DNA of 64,000 bases from Stutzerimonas kunmingensis (GTDB lineage: Bacteria; Pseudomonadota; Gammaproteobacteria; Pseudomonadales; Pseudomonadaceae), in NCBI RefSeq assembly GCF_014764705.1, contig NZ_JACXXG010000002.1:1-64000 (forward strand). Direction: 5' to 3'. The notes beneath the pieces are model-generated. The model searched no databases. It was not told the origin of the DNA and saw nothing but the letters and a program-made list of their open reading frames with translations. Shown here piece by piece: positions 1-7,146 of the stretch. The position numbers were made by a program, and so were the translations under genes. Position 1 is the first letter of the stretch. Every line of letters starts with the position of its first letter.

Positions 1-85
1 TATAACTGAACAGCTCGTTTTGTTTGAGGTCGAGTCCACGCATCGGCTTGGGCTGGCTTCGGCAGAAGAGGATGGCCGCCATTTT

Positions 86-114
86 GCCAGAGCCACGCGG
101 GCTCTGGCTTTTTT
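86..114 (+). terminator. Intrinsic terminator of a transcript entering from the left edge
   Basis: A perfect 9-bp stem (GCCAGAGCC / GGCTCTGGC) with a 5-nt loop is followed by six T residues on the + strand. The stretch before it (1-85) shows no convincing gene, so the transcript it ends must start near or beyond the left border. The structure itself is clear; what it terminates is unknown. Positions 115-280 show nothing else I can support. Confidence 0.8.
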
Positions 115-280
115 CAACGGCCTGCTAATACGTCTGCTGGACAGGTTTCGCGCGTTTTGGATCTCGTCGCAGCGATGCACCGTCGATACGGTGCCTCGCT
201 TGCTCAGGATGGCTCTACGTCGGGCCTTTCAGGGCGACTGCGAGGCGTTCCTTGGGTCTGAAAGTTCCTTGGCCCCTGCA

Positions 281-350
281 GCTATAGCAAAAGGCTTACA
301 AGAGGCTGCGGCGTTCGACCCTTTTACCTACCAAGGCGTGTAATTAATCT
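281..350 (+). promoter_or_regulatory. Promoter region of Rsm-type sRNA copy A, with GacA-box half site
   Basis: CTTACA at 295-300 is the right half of the GacA upstream activating sequence known for Pseudomonas rsm genes (TGTAAG-N6-CTTACA); the left half here (283-288) is degenerate. The block GGCTTACAAGA is kept in copy B, while the 40 nt after it differ between the copies. A TA-rich stretch (TAATTAATCT, 341-350) could be the -10 region. Spacing of half site to presumed start, roughly 50 nt, resembles rsmY. Assignment to GacA is inference. Confidence 0.5.
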
Positions 351-351
351 A

Positions 352-463
352 CACCCACTCTGAAGCGCAGGACGCGCTCAGGATCAGGAAGATCGACCAT
401 CGCCAGGACGGCAATCGAAGGGAATTCGAAAAGGTCAGAAAAAACCCGCTTCGGCGGGTTTTT
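352..463 (+). ncRNA. rsmX: Rsm-type (RsmX-like) CsrA/RsmA-titrating small RNA, copy A
   Basis: A noncoding stretch of about 110 nt folds by eye into four successive small hairpins that each expose GGA in the loop: GCGC-AGGAC-GCGC (364-376), GAUC-AGGAA-GAUC (382-394), GCC-AGGAC-GGC and CGAA-GGGAA-UUCG. It ends in an intrinsic terminator, AACCCGC-UUCG-GCGGGUUUUU (444-463). Serial GGA loops are the signature of RsmX/Y/Z RNAs, which sequester the translational repressors RsmA/RsmE under GacS/GacA control. Copy B at 1345-1456 has the same architecture at about 88-90% identity over the last 121 nt, and its differences mostly keep the stems. The 5' end is estimated. RsmX fits better than RsmY/Z because tandem near-identical copies are known for rsmX, but the subfamily is an inference. 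Confidence 0.82.
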
Positions 464-586
464 GCTTTTCTGACGTATTCATATGCCGCTGGCGCTGAAC
501 GTCGACCGCGCGTATTTGCGACATTCAGAATTCGCACCATTATTTCCCGATCATGGGAAAAGCCATTGCGTCAGATATTACGGACG

Positions 587-617
587 AAAAAAAGCCCCGC
601 CGAAGCGGGGCTTTTTT
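587..617 (-). terminator. Bidirectional intrinsic terminator after the cold-shock gene
   Basis: GCCCCGC (594-600), loop CGAA, GCGGGGC (605-611), with an A run before and a T run after, so it works in both directions. It lies 13 nt past the stop codon of the minus-strand csp gene and would also stop any read-through from sRNA copy A. Confidence 0.9.
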
Positions 618-629
618 GTATCAGGCGTC

Positions 630-842
630 TTAGGAGACTTGAACCTGATCAGCCTGCATCCCTTTCTGGCCTTTGGTAGCCATGAAAGAGACCGCTTGGC
701 CTTCGCTCAGGCTTTTGAAGCCTGTGCTTTCGATTGAACGATAATGAACGAACAGATCTTCGCTGCCATCGGTCGGCGTAATAAAGCCGAAACCTTTTTC
801 ATCGTTGAACCATTTGACTGTGCCATTTTGACGAGTAGACAT
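630..842 (-). CDS. Cold-shock domain protein (CspA/CapB family)
   Basis: A 70-residue single cold-shock domain protein. Both RNA-binding motifs are present: RNP1 (KGFGFITP, around residues 16-23) and RNP2 (DLFVHY, around 33-38), plus the usual NGTVKWFN start. Proteins of this family bind single-stranded RNA and DNA and melt secondary structure, acting as RNA chaperones in the cold or in stationary phase. ATG at 842 was chosen because it gives the usual length and has GGGAGA just upstream; the open frame extends further upstream only without family similarity. A likely promoter at 988-1015 would give a long leader of about 140 nt, as known for cspA-type genes. Which paralogue it is (capB, cspA, cspD) cannot be decided here. 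Confidence 0.95.
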   Translation of the reverse strand: MSTRQNGTVKWFNDEKGFGFITPTDGSEDLFVHYRSIESTGFKSLSEGQAVSFMATKGQKGMQADQVQVS

Positions 843-984
843 GAGTATCTCCCAAGGTGTTTTAAGGCTGCAGCACTGAAGCATTCGGTGCCGAGACTGA
901 GAAGCGAGAAGCAAAACGAACCGAGGAGATGAAACAGAGAAACATCATGCCGGGTGTCGAAGTGTTAATTGCGAAGCAGTGGGG

Positions 985-1160
985 GCGAATATACGTAGAT
1001 TTAAATATATGTACAGCTTTTATTTGCGATTTAAATAAATCGGCTCCTTTAAGTAAGCTCGCGAATTCAAATATTTAGGGTTTAACTAGTTGTTAATCAT
1101 CAATATTGTATGAGCTATGGAGGCAAGAGAAATAATTCAACAAATGTTCCACGCTAATAA
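985..1160. other. AT-rich island upstream of the cold-shock gene
   Basis: In a window of well over 60% GC, this stretch is dominated by A and T, with runs such as ATTTAAATATATG and GATTTAAATAAAT. No gene is visible. Such islands in pseudomonads are typical binding regions for the H-NS-like proteins MvaT/MvaU. That role is inferred from composition only. Confidence 0.5.
988..1015 (-). promoter_or_regulatory. Candidate sigma-70 promoter of the cold-shock gene
   Basis: On the minus strand TGTACA (1015-1010) and TATATT (993-988) are separated by 16 nt. Transcription would start near 981, leaving a leader of about 140 nt before the ATG at 842. Long structured leaders are usual in cold-shock mRNAs. 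The call rests only on motif match and position. Confidence 0.4.
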
Positions 1161-1274
1161 TTCGTAGCGGGAGCATCGCTTGCCGACAAAGCAGCGGGGG
1201 TGCGTGGCCGCGCAAAGGCGCCTTCTGTCCCGCCAGGCTGGTAAGCGAGACAGTGAAACGACACGTTCGTTTTA

Positions 1275-1343
1275 GCGATAGCGAAAGGCTTACAAGAATT
1301 CCGGTTTTTGGCTCTTCATTGCCTGCGGCCTGATGATTAATCT
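1275..1343 (+). promoter_or_regulatory. Promoter region of Rsm-type sRNA copy B, with GacA-box half site
   Basis: CTTACA at 1289-1294 sits in the same context as in copy A, and ATTAATCTA follows at 1336-1344 as a possible -10 region. Between these two conserved blocks the sequence differs from copy A, which suggests that the blocks are under selection. GacA control is inferred. Confidence 0.5.
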
Positions 1344-1344
1344 A

Positions 1345-1456
1345 AGCCCACTCTGAAGCGCAGGACGTGCTTAGGATCAGGATGATCGACCACCGCCAGG
1401 AAGGCAGCCGGAAGGATTCGGATAGGTCAGAAAGAACCCGCTTCGGCGGGTTTTTT
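1345..1456 (+). ncRNA. rsmX: Rsm-type (RsmX-like) CsrA/RsmA-titrating small RNA, copy B
   Basis: This is the second copy of the RNA at 352-463 in the same orientation. The same four GGA hairpins are visible: GCGC-AGGAC-GUGC (a G-U pair replaces G-C), GAUC-AGGAU-GAUC, GCC-AGGAA-GGC and CCGGA-AGGA-UUCGG (redrawn stem, same loop), then the terminator AACCCGC-UUCG-GCGGGUUUUUU (1435-1456). Changes that keep pairing while leaving the GGA loops intact argue for a functional RNA rather than a decaying duplicate. The terminator can also serve the minus-strand hybrid kinase that ends at 1528. The 5' end is estimated. Confidence 0.82.
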
Positions 1457-1527
1457 GTTGCCCGCGCCATGCGCATCAAGCGCAGATCGGTGATCTTTAA
1501 GCGGCGGTGGAGGGCCGGTCGGCAACG

Positions 1528-3477
1528 TCAGGCTTCGTCGAGCAGACCGCGGATCTTGATCAGCAGGTCTGCACCTTCGAACGGCTTGAGTACCAGCTCC
1601 ATGCGCTCATCGACAAAGCCCTCGCGACTGGATGCGCTCTCCGCATAGCCGGTCATCAGCACCACCGGCAATGTCGGACGCTCGCGGCGTGCCCATTCGG
1701 CCAGCTGGCAACCGGAAAGACGGGGTAGCCCGACATCGCTCAGCAGCAGGTCAATCGACGGGTCGGCCTCGAGCAGAGACTGGGCGGTTTCCACGTCTCC
1801 CGCCTGGCTGCAGCGGTAGCCGGCTTCGATCAGCGTCTCGGCGATCAGCATGCGCACGCTGGGCATGTCTTCCACCACCAGCACGTGCTCGTGGCCGACC
1901 AGCCGCATCGAACTATCCGGCGCTGCGGCGGGCGTCGCTGCCTGTTCGCCGTTGGCGGCGGGCAGCAGGAGGGTGACTTCGGTTCCGGCGCCGAGCGTGC
2001 TGCGAATGCTCGCATCGCCACCCGACTGCAGGGCAAACCCGTAGATGCTCGACAGGCCCAGCCCTGTGCCGCGGCCCTGCGGCTTGGTGGTGAAGAAGGG
2101 GTCGAAGACCTTGTCCAGCACGCCGGGCTCGATACCCGTTCCGTCATCGCTCACGCACAGACCTATGTAGCGCCCTGGCGCGAGTTCCGCCTTCTGGCTG
2201 CCATCCGAGGGAAAGGTACTGATGCGGATATGCCCGCCTTCGGGCAACGCATCGCGGGCGTTGATCACCAGATTGAGCAGGGCGCTCTCGAACTGGCTGA
2301 CGTCCACGCGCGCCACCGCGGGCTCGGCGGTGAAGTCGAAGGTCAGTGTGATGCGCTCGCCGATTGTGCGCCGCAGCAGGTCTTGCAGCGAGCGGATGCG
2401 TTCGTTGATATCCAGCGCCCGTGCATCCAGCGGCTGTTTGCGAGCGAATGCCAGCAGGCGATTGGTCAGCGACGCTGCACTGCGCGCCGAGCTGAGCGAG
2501 GCATCGGCAAAGCGCAGCACGCTGTCGGCGCGGCCTTCGATGATGCGCTGCTTCATCAGCTCGATGCCGGTGATGATGCCGGTGAGCAGGTTGTTGAAGT
2601 CGTGGGCGATACCGCCAGTGAGTTTGCCCAGGGCGTCCATCTTCTGCGCCTGCAGCAGCTGCTCTTCGGTGCGCGCTCGCTCGGCGACCTCGTGGGCGAG
2701 CTGACTGGTGGTAGTCGCGATTTCCTGGCGCTGTGCGCGTTCACGCAGACGCTGTTCGGTTACGTCCTCGACGAACACCAGGCCCAGGCCCTGTGCGCGG
2801 TACGGGGAAATCTGCCACTCGGTCTCGCGGGTCTCGCCGTTGACCTGCATTTGCAGCGGCGTATGCCAGCGCTCGCCGGCCTGAAGATGTGCGCTCAGCT
2901 CGGCGAGAATCGTCTCCTGCCCGGCGGCGACGCTTTGCGAAAGGGGCGAAGCCGGGCTGGCACCGCCAATCAGCAGTTCGAACGCGTGATTGCACTCGTG
3001 CAGCTGCAACTCGGCGTCGAGCACCGCGATGGGCGCGGCGACATGGAAGAAGATTTCCCGGAAGCGCGCCTCGCTGTCACGCAGTGCGCGCTCGGTATCG
3101 CGCACCCGCAGCAGGGTGCGCAGCGTCGCCAGCAGCACGTCGGGGTCGACCGGGTGGATCAGGTAGGCATCGCCGCCGGCATCGAGGCCGGTGATGATGT
3201 CGTTGGTCTCGATGGAGGCGGCGGACACGTGAATCAGCGGCAGCAGGGCGGTGTTCGCATCGGCGCGCAGCTGGCGGGCGATGTCGAAGCCGCTCATGTC
3301 CGGCAGGTTGACGTCGAGGATCAGCGCATCCGGCGCGGCGTTGGCCACCAGTTCCAGGCCTTCGCTGCCAGTGCCGGCTTCCAGCACCTGATAGCCATGG
3401 CGTTCCAGTACCCGGCGCATCGCATAGCGCGTCGGCGCGTTGTCGTCGACGATCAACAGACGGCTGTCACGCTCCAT
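1528..3477 (-). CDS. Hybrid histidine kinase, receiver-PAS-kinase-receiver (stressosome output)
   Basis: A soluble 649-residue protein. Order: N-terminal receiver (LLIVDDN start, phospho-acceptor Asp in LILDVNLPDMSG, around residue 55), a PAS-like domain (around 140-250), a histidine kinase core with H-box [14 protein letters not shown] (around 290), a HATPase domain (DDGTGIEPG; GTGLGLSSIYGF), and a C-terminal receiver (LLLSDVGLPRLSG, MTGYAES). No membrane segment or DNA-binding domain is seen, so the output must pass to another protein. ATG at 3477 was chosen over a codon 18 nt upstream because GGAG lies at the right distance. It overlaps the kinase gene before it by 11 nt and is the last gene of the rsbRST operon. 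The same H-box type occurs in the hybrid kinase at 14907-17468. Confidence 0.9.
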   Translation of the reverse strand: MERDSRLLIVDDNAPTRYAMRRVLERHGYQVLEAGTGSEGLELVANAAPDALILDVNLPDMSGFDIARQLRADANTALLPLIHVSAASIETNDIITGLDAGGDAYLIHPVDPDVLLATLRTLLRVRDTERALRDSEARFREIFFHVAAPIAVLDAELQLHECNHAFELLIGGASPASPLSQSVAAGQETILAELSAHLQAGERWHTPLQMQVNGETRETEWQISPYRAQGLGLVFVEDVTEQRLRERAQRQEIATTTSQLAHEVAERARTEEQLLQAQKMDALGKLTGGIAHDFNNLLTGIITGIELMKQRIIEGRADSVLRFADASLSSARSAASLTNRLLAFARKQPLDARALDINERIRSLQDLLRRTIGERITLTFDFTAEPAVARVDVSQFESALLNLVINARDALPEGGHIRISTFPSDGSQKAELAPGRYIGLCVSDDGTGIEPGVLDKVFDPFFTTKPQGRGTGLGLSSIYGFALQSGGDASIRSTLGAGTEVTLLLPAANGEQAATPAAAPDSSMRLVGHEHVLVVEDMPSVRMLIAETLIEAGYRCSQAGDVETAQSLLEADPSIDLLLSDVGLPRLSGCQLAEWARRERPTLPVVLMTGYAESASSREGFVDERMELVLKPFEGADLLIKIRGLLDEA

Positions 3478-4339
3478 CGGAAGGCTCCGTATCAATCGCC
3501 AGAGGCAGAACTACATAGAACTCCGAGCCCTTGCCTGGTTCGCTTTCCACACCGACACGGCCGCCGAGCAGTTCGGCGAAACGCTTGCATAACGCCAGGC
3601 CGAGGCCGGTGCCGCGCAGGCGCTTCTGCAGCGGCGAGTCGACCTGGGCGAAATCTTCGAAAAGCCGGTCGTGCAGCTCGGGGGCAATGCCGATACCGGT
3701 GTCGCTGACGGCGAAGCGGACCTGCTGCGGGTTTTCCATCCGTGCCGACACGCGCACCACCCCCTGGGGCGTGAACTTCACCGCGTTGGAGATGAAGTTG
3801 CGCAGGATCTGCGCCAGCTTCTTGTCATCGGTATAGAGCCGCGGAATGCCTTCGGGCTCTTCGAAGATGAGGTCGATCGGCGAGCCCTCGACGATGGGGC
3901 GGAACATGCCGCGCAACGCCGAGAACAGGTCGAGCATGTCGAACCACGCCGGGGAAATGCTGACGCGGCCGGCTTCGATCTTGGCCAGGTCGAGCAGATC
4001 ATCGACCATCTCGCTCAGCTCGCTGGCGGCCGAGCTGACGAAACGCACCTGCGTGTGCTGTTCCGGGCTCAACGGGCCGTCCAGTTCGTCGCTGAGCAGG
4101 CGGGTGATGCTGAGGATCGAGCCCAGCGGCGTACGGAACTCGTGGCTCATGTACGACAGGAAGCGGCTCTTCAGGTCCGAGGCCTGGCGCAGCTGCTCGG
4201 CCTGGGTGTCCAGCTCGGCATACAGCGCCAGTACACCCTGATTGGTTTCTTCCAGTTCGGCGCGCAGCGATTCATTCGCCCGGCGCAGCTGTTCGAGCTG
4301 GCCGGCGTCGCCGGTCTCGGGGGACGTCGGATCAGCCAC
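3467..4339 (-). CDS. Soluble sensor histidine kinase of the stressosome operon
   Basis: A 290-residue kinase without membrane segments. An N-terminal coiled coil (residues 10-55, rich in Glu, Leu and Arg) leads into the HisKA domain with H-box SHEFRTPLGSI (around 67-77), then HATPase with N-box NFISNAVKFTP, G1 DTGIGIAP and G2 GTGLGLALCKRF. It would autophosphorylate and hand phosphate to the receivers of the hybrid kinase that overlaps its 3' end. The start is GTG at 4339, supported by GGAGG 6 nt upstream and an 8-nt overlap with the phosphatase gene. Lack of a sensor domain fits control by a cytoplasmic partner such as RsbT; that link is inferred from operon order, as in the Vibrio-type stressosome operons. 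Confidence 0.9.
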   Translation of the reverse strand: MADPTSPETGDAGQLEQLRRANESLRAELEETNQGVLALYAELDTQAEQLRQASDLKSRFLSYMSHEFRTPLGSILSITRLLSDELDGPLSPEQHTQVRFVSSAASELSEMVDDLLDLAKIEAGRVSISPAWFDMLDLFSALRGMFRPIVEGSPIDLIFEEPEGIPRLYTDDKKLAQILRNFISNAVKFTPQGVVRVSARMENPQQVRFAVSDTGIGIAPELHDRLFEDFAQVDSPLQKRLRGTGLGLALCKRFAELLGGRVGVESEPGKGSEFYVVLPLAIDTEPSDGA

Positions 4340-5342
4340 GGGGAGCCTCCAGATTGAGTGCCAGCACGGTCACGTCGTCGCGACCGCGGCAGAAGTCGCG
4401 ATGCAACAGTGCGGCGATGATGGCCGGGTGACGGTGAACGAGACCGGGGTAGTCGCGCAGATTCCAGCGTGTTTGCAGGCCATCACTGTAGAGCACCAGC
4501 AGCCGCGCCTCACCCAGCGGATAGTCGAAGACATGCGCCTTGCGAAAGCGCACGCCGACGATGCCAGGATGCGAGGCCAGGCCACGCGAGCCCTCGCTAG
4601 CGATCAAGCTGGCGCCGATATTGCCGATGCCGGCGAAATCCAGCGTCTGACGCTGGCCGTCGAAGTGCGCGATGGCTGCGGCGCCGCCACGAGTGCCGTT
4701 CATCGCCTGGTGCATATTGCTGAACAGGGCGAAGGGGGAATCCAGCGGGGATTCTGCAAACGCCACCGCACCTGCCAGTGCGGCCTGTTGGGCAAGCTCA
4801 CCATGGCCGATGCCATCGATGACCAGGGCACTGCAGCGCTGCCCATCGAAGGCCAGCTGCCAGGCGTCGCCACAGGCTGTTTCGCCTGGATAGGGATGCT
4901 GACTGACGCCGTAGCGCCACGGCGGCGGCTGCACGCCGCGAGGAAACAGCTGCGCCAGCACCACCGAGCCGCGGGCATCGGAATAGGCGTCGAACACCTG
5001 GGCCTGACGCGCCAGCGCGCCGAGCCCGATGCCCTGGGTGCCGCGGGTGGAAAAGCCGTCGGTCAGGCATTGATCGAGGTCGAAGCCCGGACCGCGGTCG
5101 ACCGCGATGATTTCGACGCCGCGCCCCTCTCGTCCAGGAATTAGGCGCAGGTGCAGTTCGCCGCGCCCGGCGTGCTTGAGCAGGTTACTGCCCAGCTCGG
5201 TGGCGAGCAGGGCGACGCGCCCGGCATCGGTGGTGTCGAAGTCGTGCTGTTCGGCCAGCCGCTGGGCGACCCGGCGGGCGTGGCCGATCTGGCTGTTGTC
5301 TTCGATCAGCTGGACTTGGGTGACGCTTCCCTGAACGTTCAT
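4332..5342 (-). CDS. rsbX: RsbX-like PP2C phosphatase with N-terminal RsbW/RsbT-type ATPase domain
   Basis: A 336-residue fusion. The first ~135 residues are a GHKL kinase-like domain (ELGSNLLKHAG N-box; DRGPGFD; GTQGIGLGALARQ). The rest is a SpoIIE/PP2C phosphatase with metal-binding aspartates in GETACGDAW, VIDGIGHGE, YSDGLQTR and RGRDDVTVLAL. In Bacillus, RsbX dephosphorylates RsbR and RsbS and resets the stressosome; that role is inferred here from position after rsbT and from the domain. The fused ATPase domain is absent from Bacillus RsbX but known from Gram-negative stressosome clusters. ATG at 5342 forms an ATGA overlap with rsbT; a GTG two codons earlier is a weaker alternative. Confidence 0.88.
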   Translation of the reverse strand: MNVQGSVTQVQLIEDNSQIGHARRVAQRLAEQHDFDTTDAGRVALLATELGSNLLKHAGRGELHLRLIPGREGRGVEIIAVDRGPGFDLDQCLTDGFSTRGTQGIGLGALARQAQVFDAYSDARGSVVLAQLFPRGVQPPPWRYGVSQHPYPGETACGDAWQLAFDGQRCSALVIDGIGHGELAQQAALAGAVAFAESPLDSPFALFSNMHQAMNGTRGGAAAIAHFDGQRQTLDFAGIGNIGASLIASEGSRGLASHPGIVGVRFRKAHVFDYPLGEARLLVLYSDGLQTRWNLRDYPGLVHRHPAIIAALLHRDFCRGRDDVTVLALNLEAPRG

Positions 5343-5743
5343 GTCCACCGCGTGATGGTGATTCGGGTGCCCGCGCCGACCGTGCTGTCGAGTTCGAACT
5401 CGTCAACCAGCCGCTTGGCGCCGGTCAGCCCCAGGCCGAGGCCGCTACCGGACGTCCAGCCGTCGGTCATGGCCAGCTTGATGTCGGCGATGCCCGGGCC
5501 TTCGTCGCGGAAGGTCAGGCGCACGCCGACCCGCGTGCCATCCTCGATCAGCTGCCAATCCATGTCGCCACCGCCGCCGTAGACCACGGTGTTGCGCGCC
5601 AGCTCGCTGACCGCCGTGACCAGCTTGGTCTGGTCGATCAGGCGCATGGCGCATTCCTGGGTCAGCTTGCGCACGGTCTGCCGCGCCAGCACGACATCCT
5701 GTTCGAGGCGCACCGGCTGGCTGCCGCTGCTGCGCACGATCAT
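5339..5743 (-). CDS. rsbT: RsbT-type serine/threonine kinase, stressosome switch protein
   Basis: A 134-residue single-domain GHKL kinase. The N-box (SELARNTVVYGGGG, around 46-59), G1 box (RDEGPGI, around 78-84) and G2 loop (GSGLGLGLTGAKRLVD, around 97-112) are all intact. RsbT phosphorylates RsbS and RsbR in the stressosome, is released, and then activates a downstream partner. In Bacillus that partner is the RsbU phosphatase, but no RsbU is present; the neighbours are instead an RsbX-like protein and two kinases. The start overlaps the rsbS stop (ATGA). Family assignment is strong because of gene order rsbR-rsbS-rsbT and size. Confidence 0.93.
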   Translation of the reverse strand: MIVRSSGSQPVRLEQDVVLARQTVRKLTQECAMRLIDQTKLVTAVSELARNTVVYGGGGDMDWQLIEDGTRVGVRLTFRDEGPGIADIKLAMTDGWTSGSGLGLGLTGAKRLVDEFELDSTVGAGTRITITRWT

Positions 5744-6102
5744 TGCGCGGCCACGCGGGCGCGCAGCAGCTGCATGCCGCGCTCGACGTTCAATGCGGTG
5801 CTGACACCAGGGAGGTCGAGACCGAGTTCGACCAGGGTGATGGCCACGGCCGGCTGCATGCCGACCACTACGGTCTCGGCATCCATGATCCGCGACAGGC
5901 CGGAGATGGTGCCGATCATGCGGCCGATGAAGGAGTCGACCATGTCCAGTGCGGAGATATCGATCAGCACGGCCTTTGCCGACGTCGCGCTGATGCGTTC
6001 GGCCAGGTCGTCCTGCAGGGTCATCGCCAGTTGGTCGTGCATGTCGACCTGGATGGTGACGAGCAGAAACTCGCCCATCCGCAGAATGGGTATGCGATCC
6101 AT
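5740..6102 (-). CDS. rsbS: RsbS-type stressosome scaffold (STAS domain)
   Basis: A 120-residue single STAS domain. The sequence LIDISALDMVDSF carries Ser57, matching in position the serine (Ser59 in B. subtilis RsbS) phosphorylated by RsbT, followed by the typical GMQPAVAITLVELG segment. RsbS and RsbR build the icosahedral stressosome core that holds RsbT inactive. ATG at 6102 overlaps the rsbR stop by one base (TAATG), which fixes the start and argues for translational coupling. Family assignment is firm. Confidence 0.95.
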   Translation of the reverse strand: MDRIPILRMGEFLLVTIQVDMHDQLAMTLQDDLAERISATSAKAVLIDISALDMVDSFIGRMIGTISGLSRIMDAETVVVGMQPAVAITLVELGLDLPGVSTALNVERGMQLLRARVAAQ

Positions 6103-6992
6103 TAGACGGCCTTCGTCACGGTGAGGCCGGAACGGCGCAGGGCCAGGGCCAGGGCGTCGGCCAGGCTGGCCTTGGTGACGATGCCTTGCAGGTCCAGGCC
6201 CAGGTGCACGATGGTCTGCGCGATCTGTGGACGCACGCCGCTGATGATGCAGTCGGCACCCATCAGGCGAATCGCGGTGACCGTCTTCAGCAGATGTTGG
6301 GCGACCAGGGTGTCGACCGTCGGCACACCGGTGATATCGATGATGGCGATTTCCGAACCGGTATCGACGATGCGCTGCAGCAGCGACTCCATCACCACCT
6401 GGGTGCGCTGCGAGTCGAGGGTGCCGATCATCGGCAGGGCGAGCACGCCGTCCCACAGCTTGACCACCGGGGTCGACAGCTCCAGCAACTCTTCCTGCTG
6501 ACGCTTGATCACTTCTTCGCGGGACTTCTGGAAGGTGCGCACGGTGTACAGCCCGAGGCTGTCGATCAGCTCGGATACCGCCCACAGCTGCTCGGCGAAT
6601 ACTGCCGGTTCGTTGGCGTATTCGCTCTGCAGCAGGGTCATCAGCGGACGCTTGATGGCGAAGATGAAGCCCGCGGTCTGTTGCGAATCCATGCCAAGCA
6701 GGGCGCGGCTGCGCGAGAGTTTTTCCAGGTACAGGCGCATGCTGTCCCAGGCCGGACCGTTGATATCGGCCGAGCCGTCTGCCGTTCCGCTGATCAGCTG
6801 ACGGATGAAGTCGACGGTCTGCTGGGCCAGTTCTTCGGGCTTGACGTTGTGATAGCCGCCCAGATTCTGCAGGTCGGACTTCCAGCTGCTGAGCAGTTCG
6901 GCCTGATTGCGAGTAATGGTGTCGGTGGTACGTTGCAGCAGGGCCGCCATAGGTCTAGCTCCGGATTTGATTTGATCGTCCATGTTCACCAT
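6102..6992 (-). CDS. rsbR: RsbR-type stressosome sensor (globin-like N-domain plus STAS)
   Basis: A 296-residue protein with a helical N-terminal half (about 1-155), a linker helix (about 150-180, RTFQKSREEVIKRQQEELLE) and a C-terminal STAS domain (about 185-290). Thr228 (PTVDTLVAQH) and Ser194 (TLDSQRT) sit 34 residues apart, the same spacing as the RsbT targets Thr205 and Thr171 of Bacillus RsbRA; the latter position is Ser here. The N-domain is the sensor part and in this family has a globin-like fold. Whether it binds heme, as in Vibrio, cannot be judged without a structure model. First gene of the operon; ATG at 6992 has no clear ribosome site, and a second in-frame ATG lies 9 nt downstream. 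Confidence 0.92.
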   Translation of the reverse strand: MVNMDDQIKSGARPMAALLQRTTDTITRNQAELLSSWKSDLQNLGGYHNVKPEELAQQTVDFIRQLISGTADGSADINGPAWDSMRLYLEKLSRSRALLGMDSQQTAGFIFAIKRPLMTLLQSEYANEPAVFAEQLWAVSELIDSLGLYTVRTFQKSREEVIKRQQEELLELSTPVVKLWDGVLALPMIGTLDSQRTQVVMESLLQRIVDTGSEIAIIDITGVPTVDTLVAQHLLKTVTAIRLMGADCIISGVRPQIAQTIVHLGLDLQGIVTKASLADALALALRRSGLTVTKAV

Positions 6993-7146
6993 GGCGCATT
7001 AGCAAGAGTAGATATCCACCTTGCTGCGATGTTCCGCGCAGCCGGCCGCAGTCGCCTGCTTTCGGGAAATTCCCGACGGAAAAGCTGGGAGATACTAGCA
7101 AATGGATATTAGCCAGGCGTGAGATTCGTTGCGCTCGATTCGCGCC

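Noticed and set aside
20-343. 107-residue open frame at the left end
   Set aside because: It runs through the terminator at 86-114 and into the sRNA control region, and has no similarity or ribosome site.
1367-1648. 93-residue open frame on the + strand
   Set aside because: It spans the sRNA terminator and the end of the hybrid kinase gene; Arg/Ser-rich shadow.
1885-3708. 607-residue open frame antisense to the hybrid kinase
   Set aside because: It mirrors well-conserved kinase genes on the other strand, has no recognisable domain and a shadow-type composition. Long antisense frames are expected at this GC content; those at 15279-17351, 31662-33152, 48917-50728 and 59613-61799 were rejected likewise.
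5339-5743. Anti-sigma factor RsbW instead of RsbT
   Set aside because: Size, the position after rsbS and the G2 box GSGLGLGLTGAKRLVD fit RsbT, and no sigma-B or RsbV gene is present.
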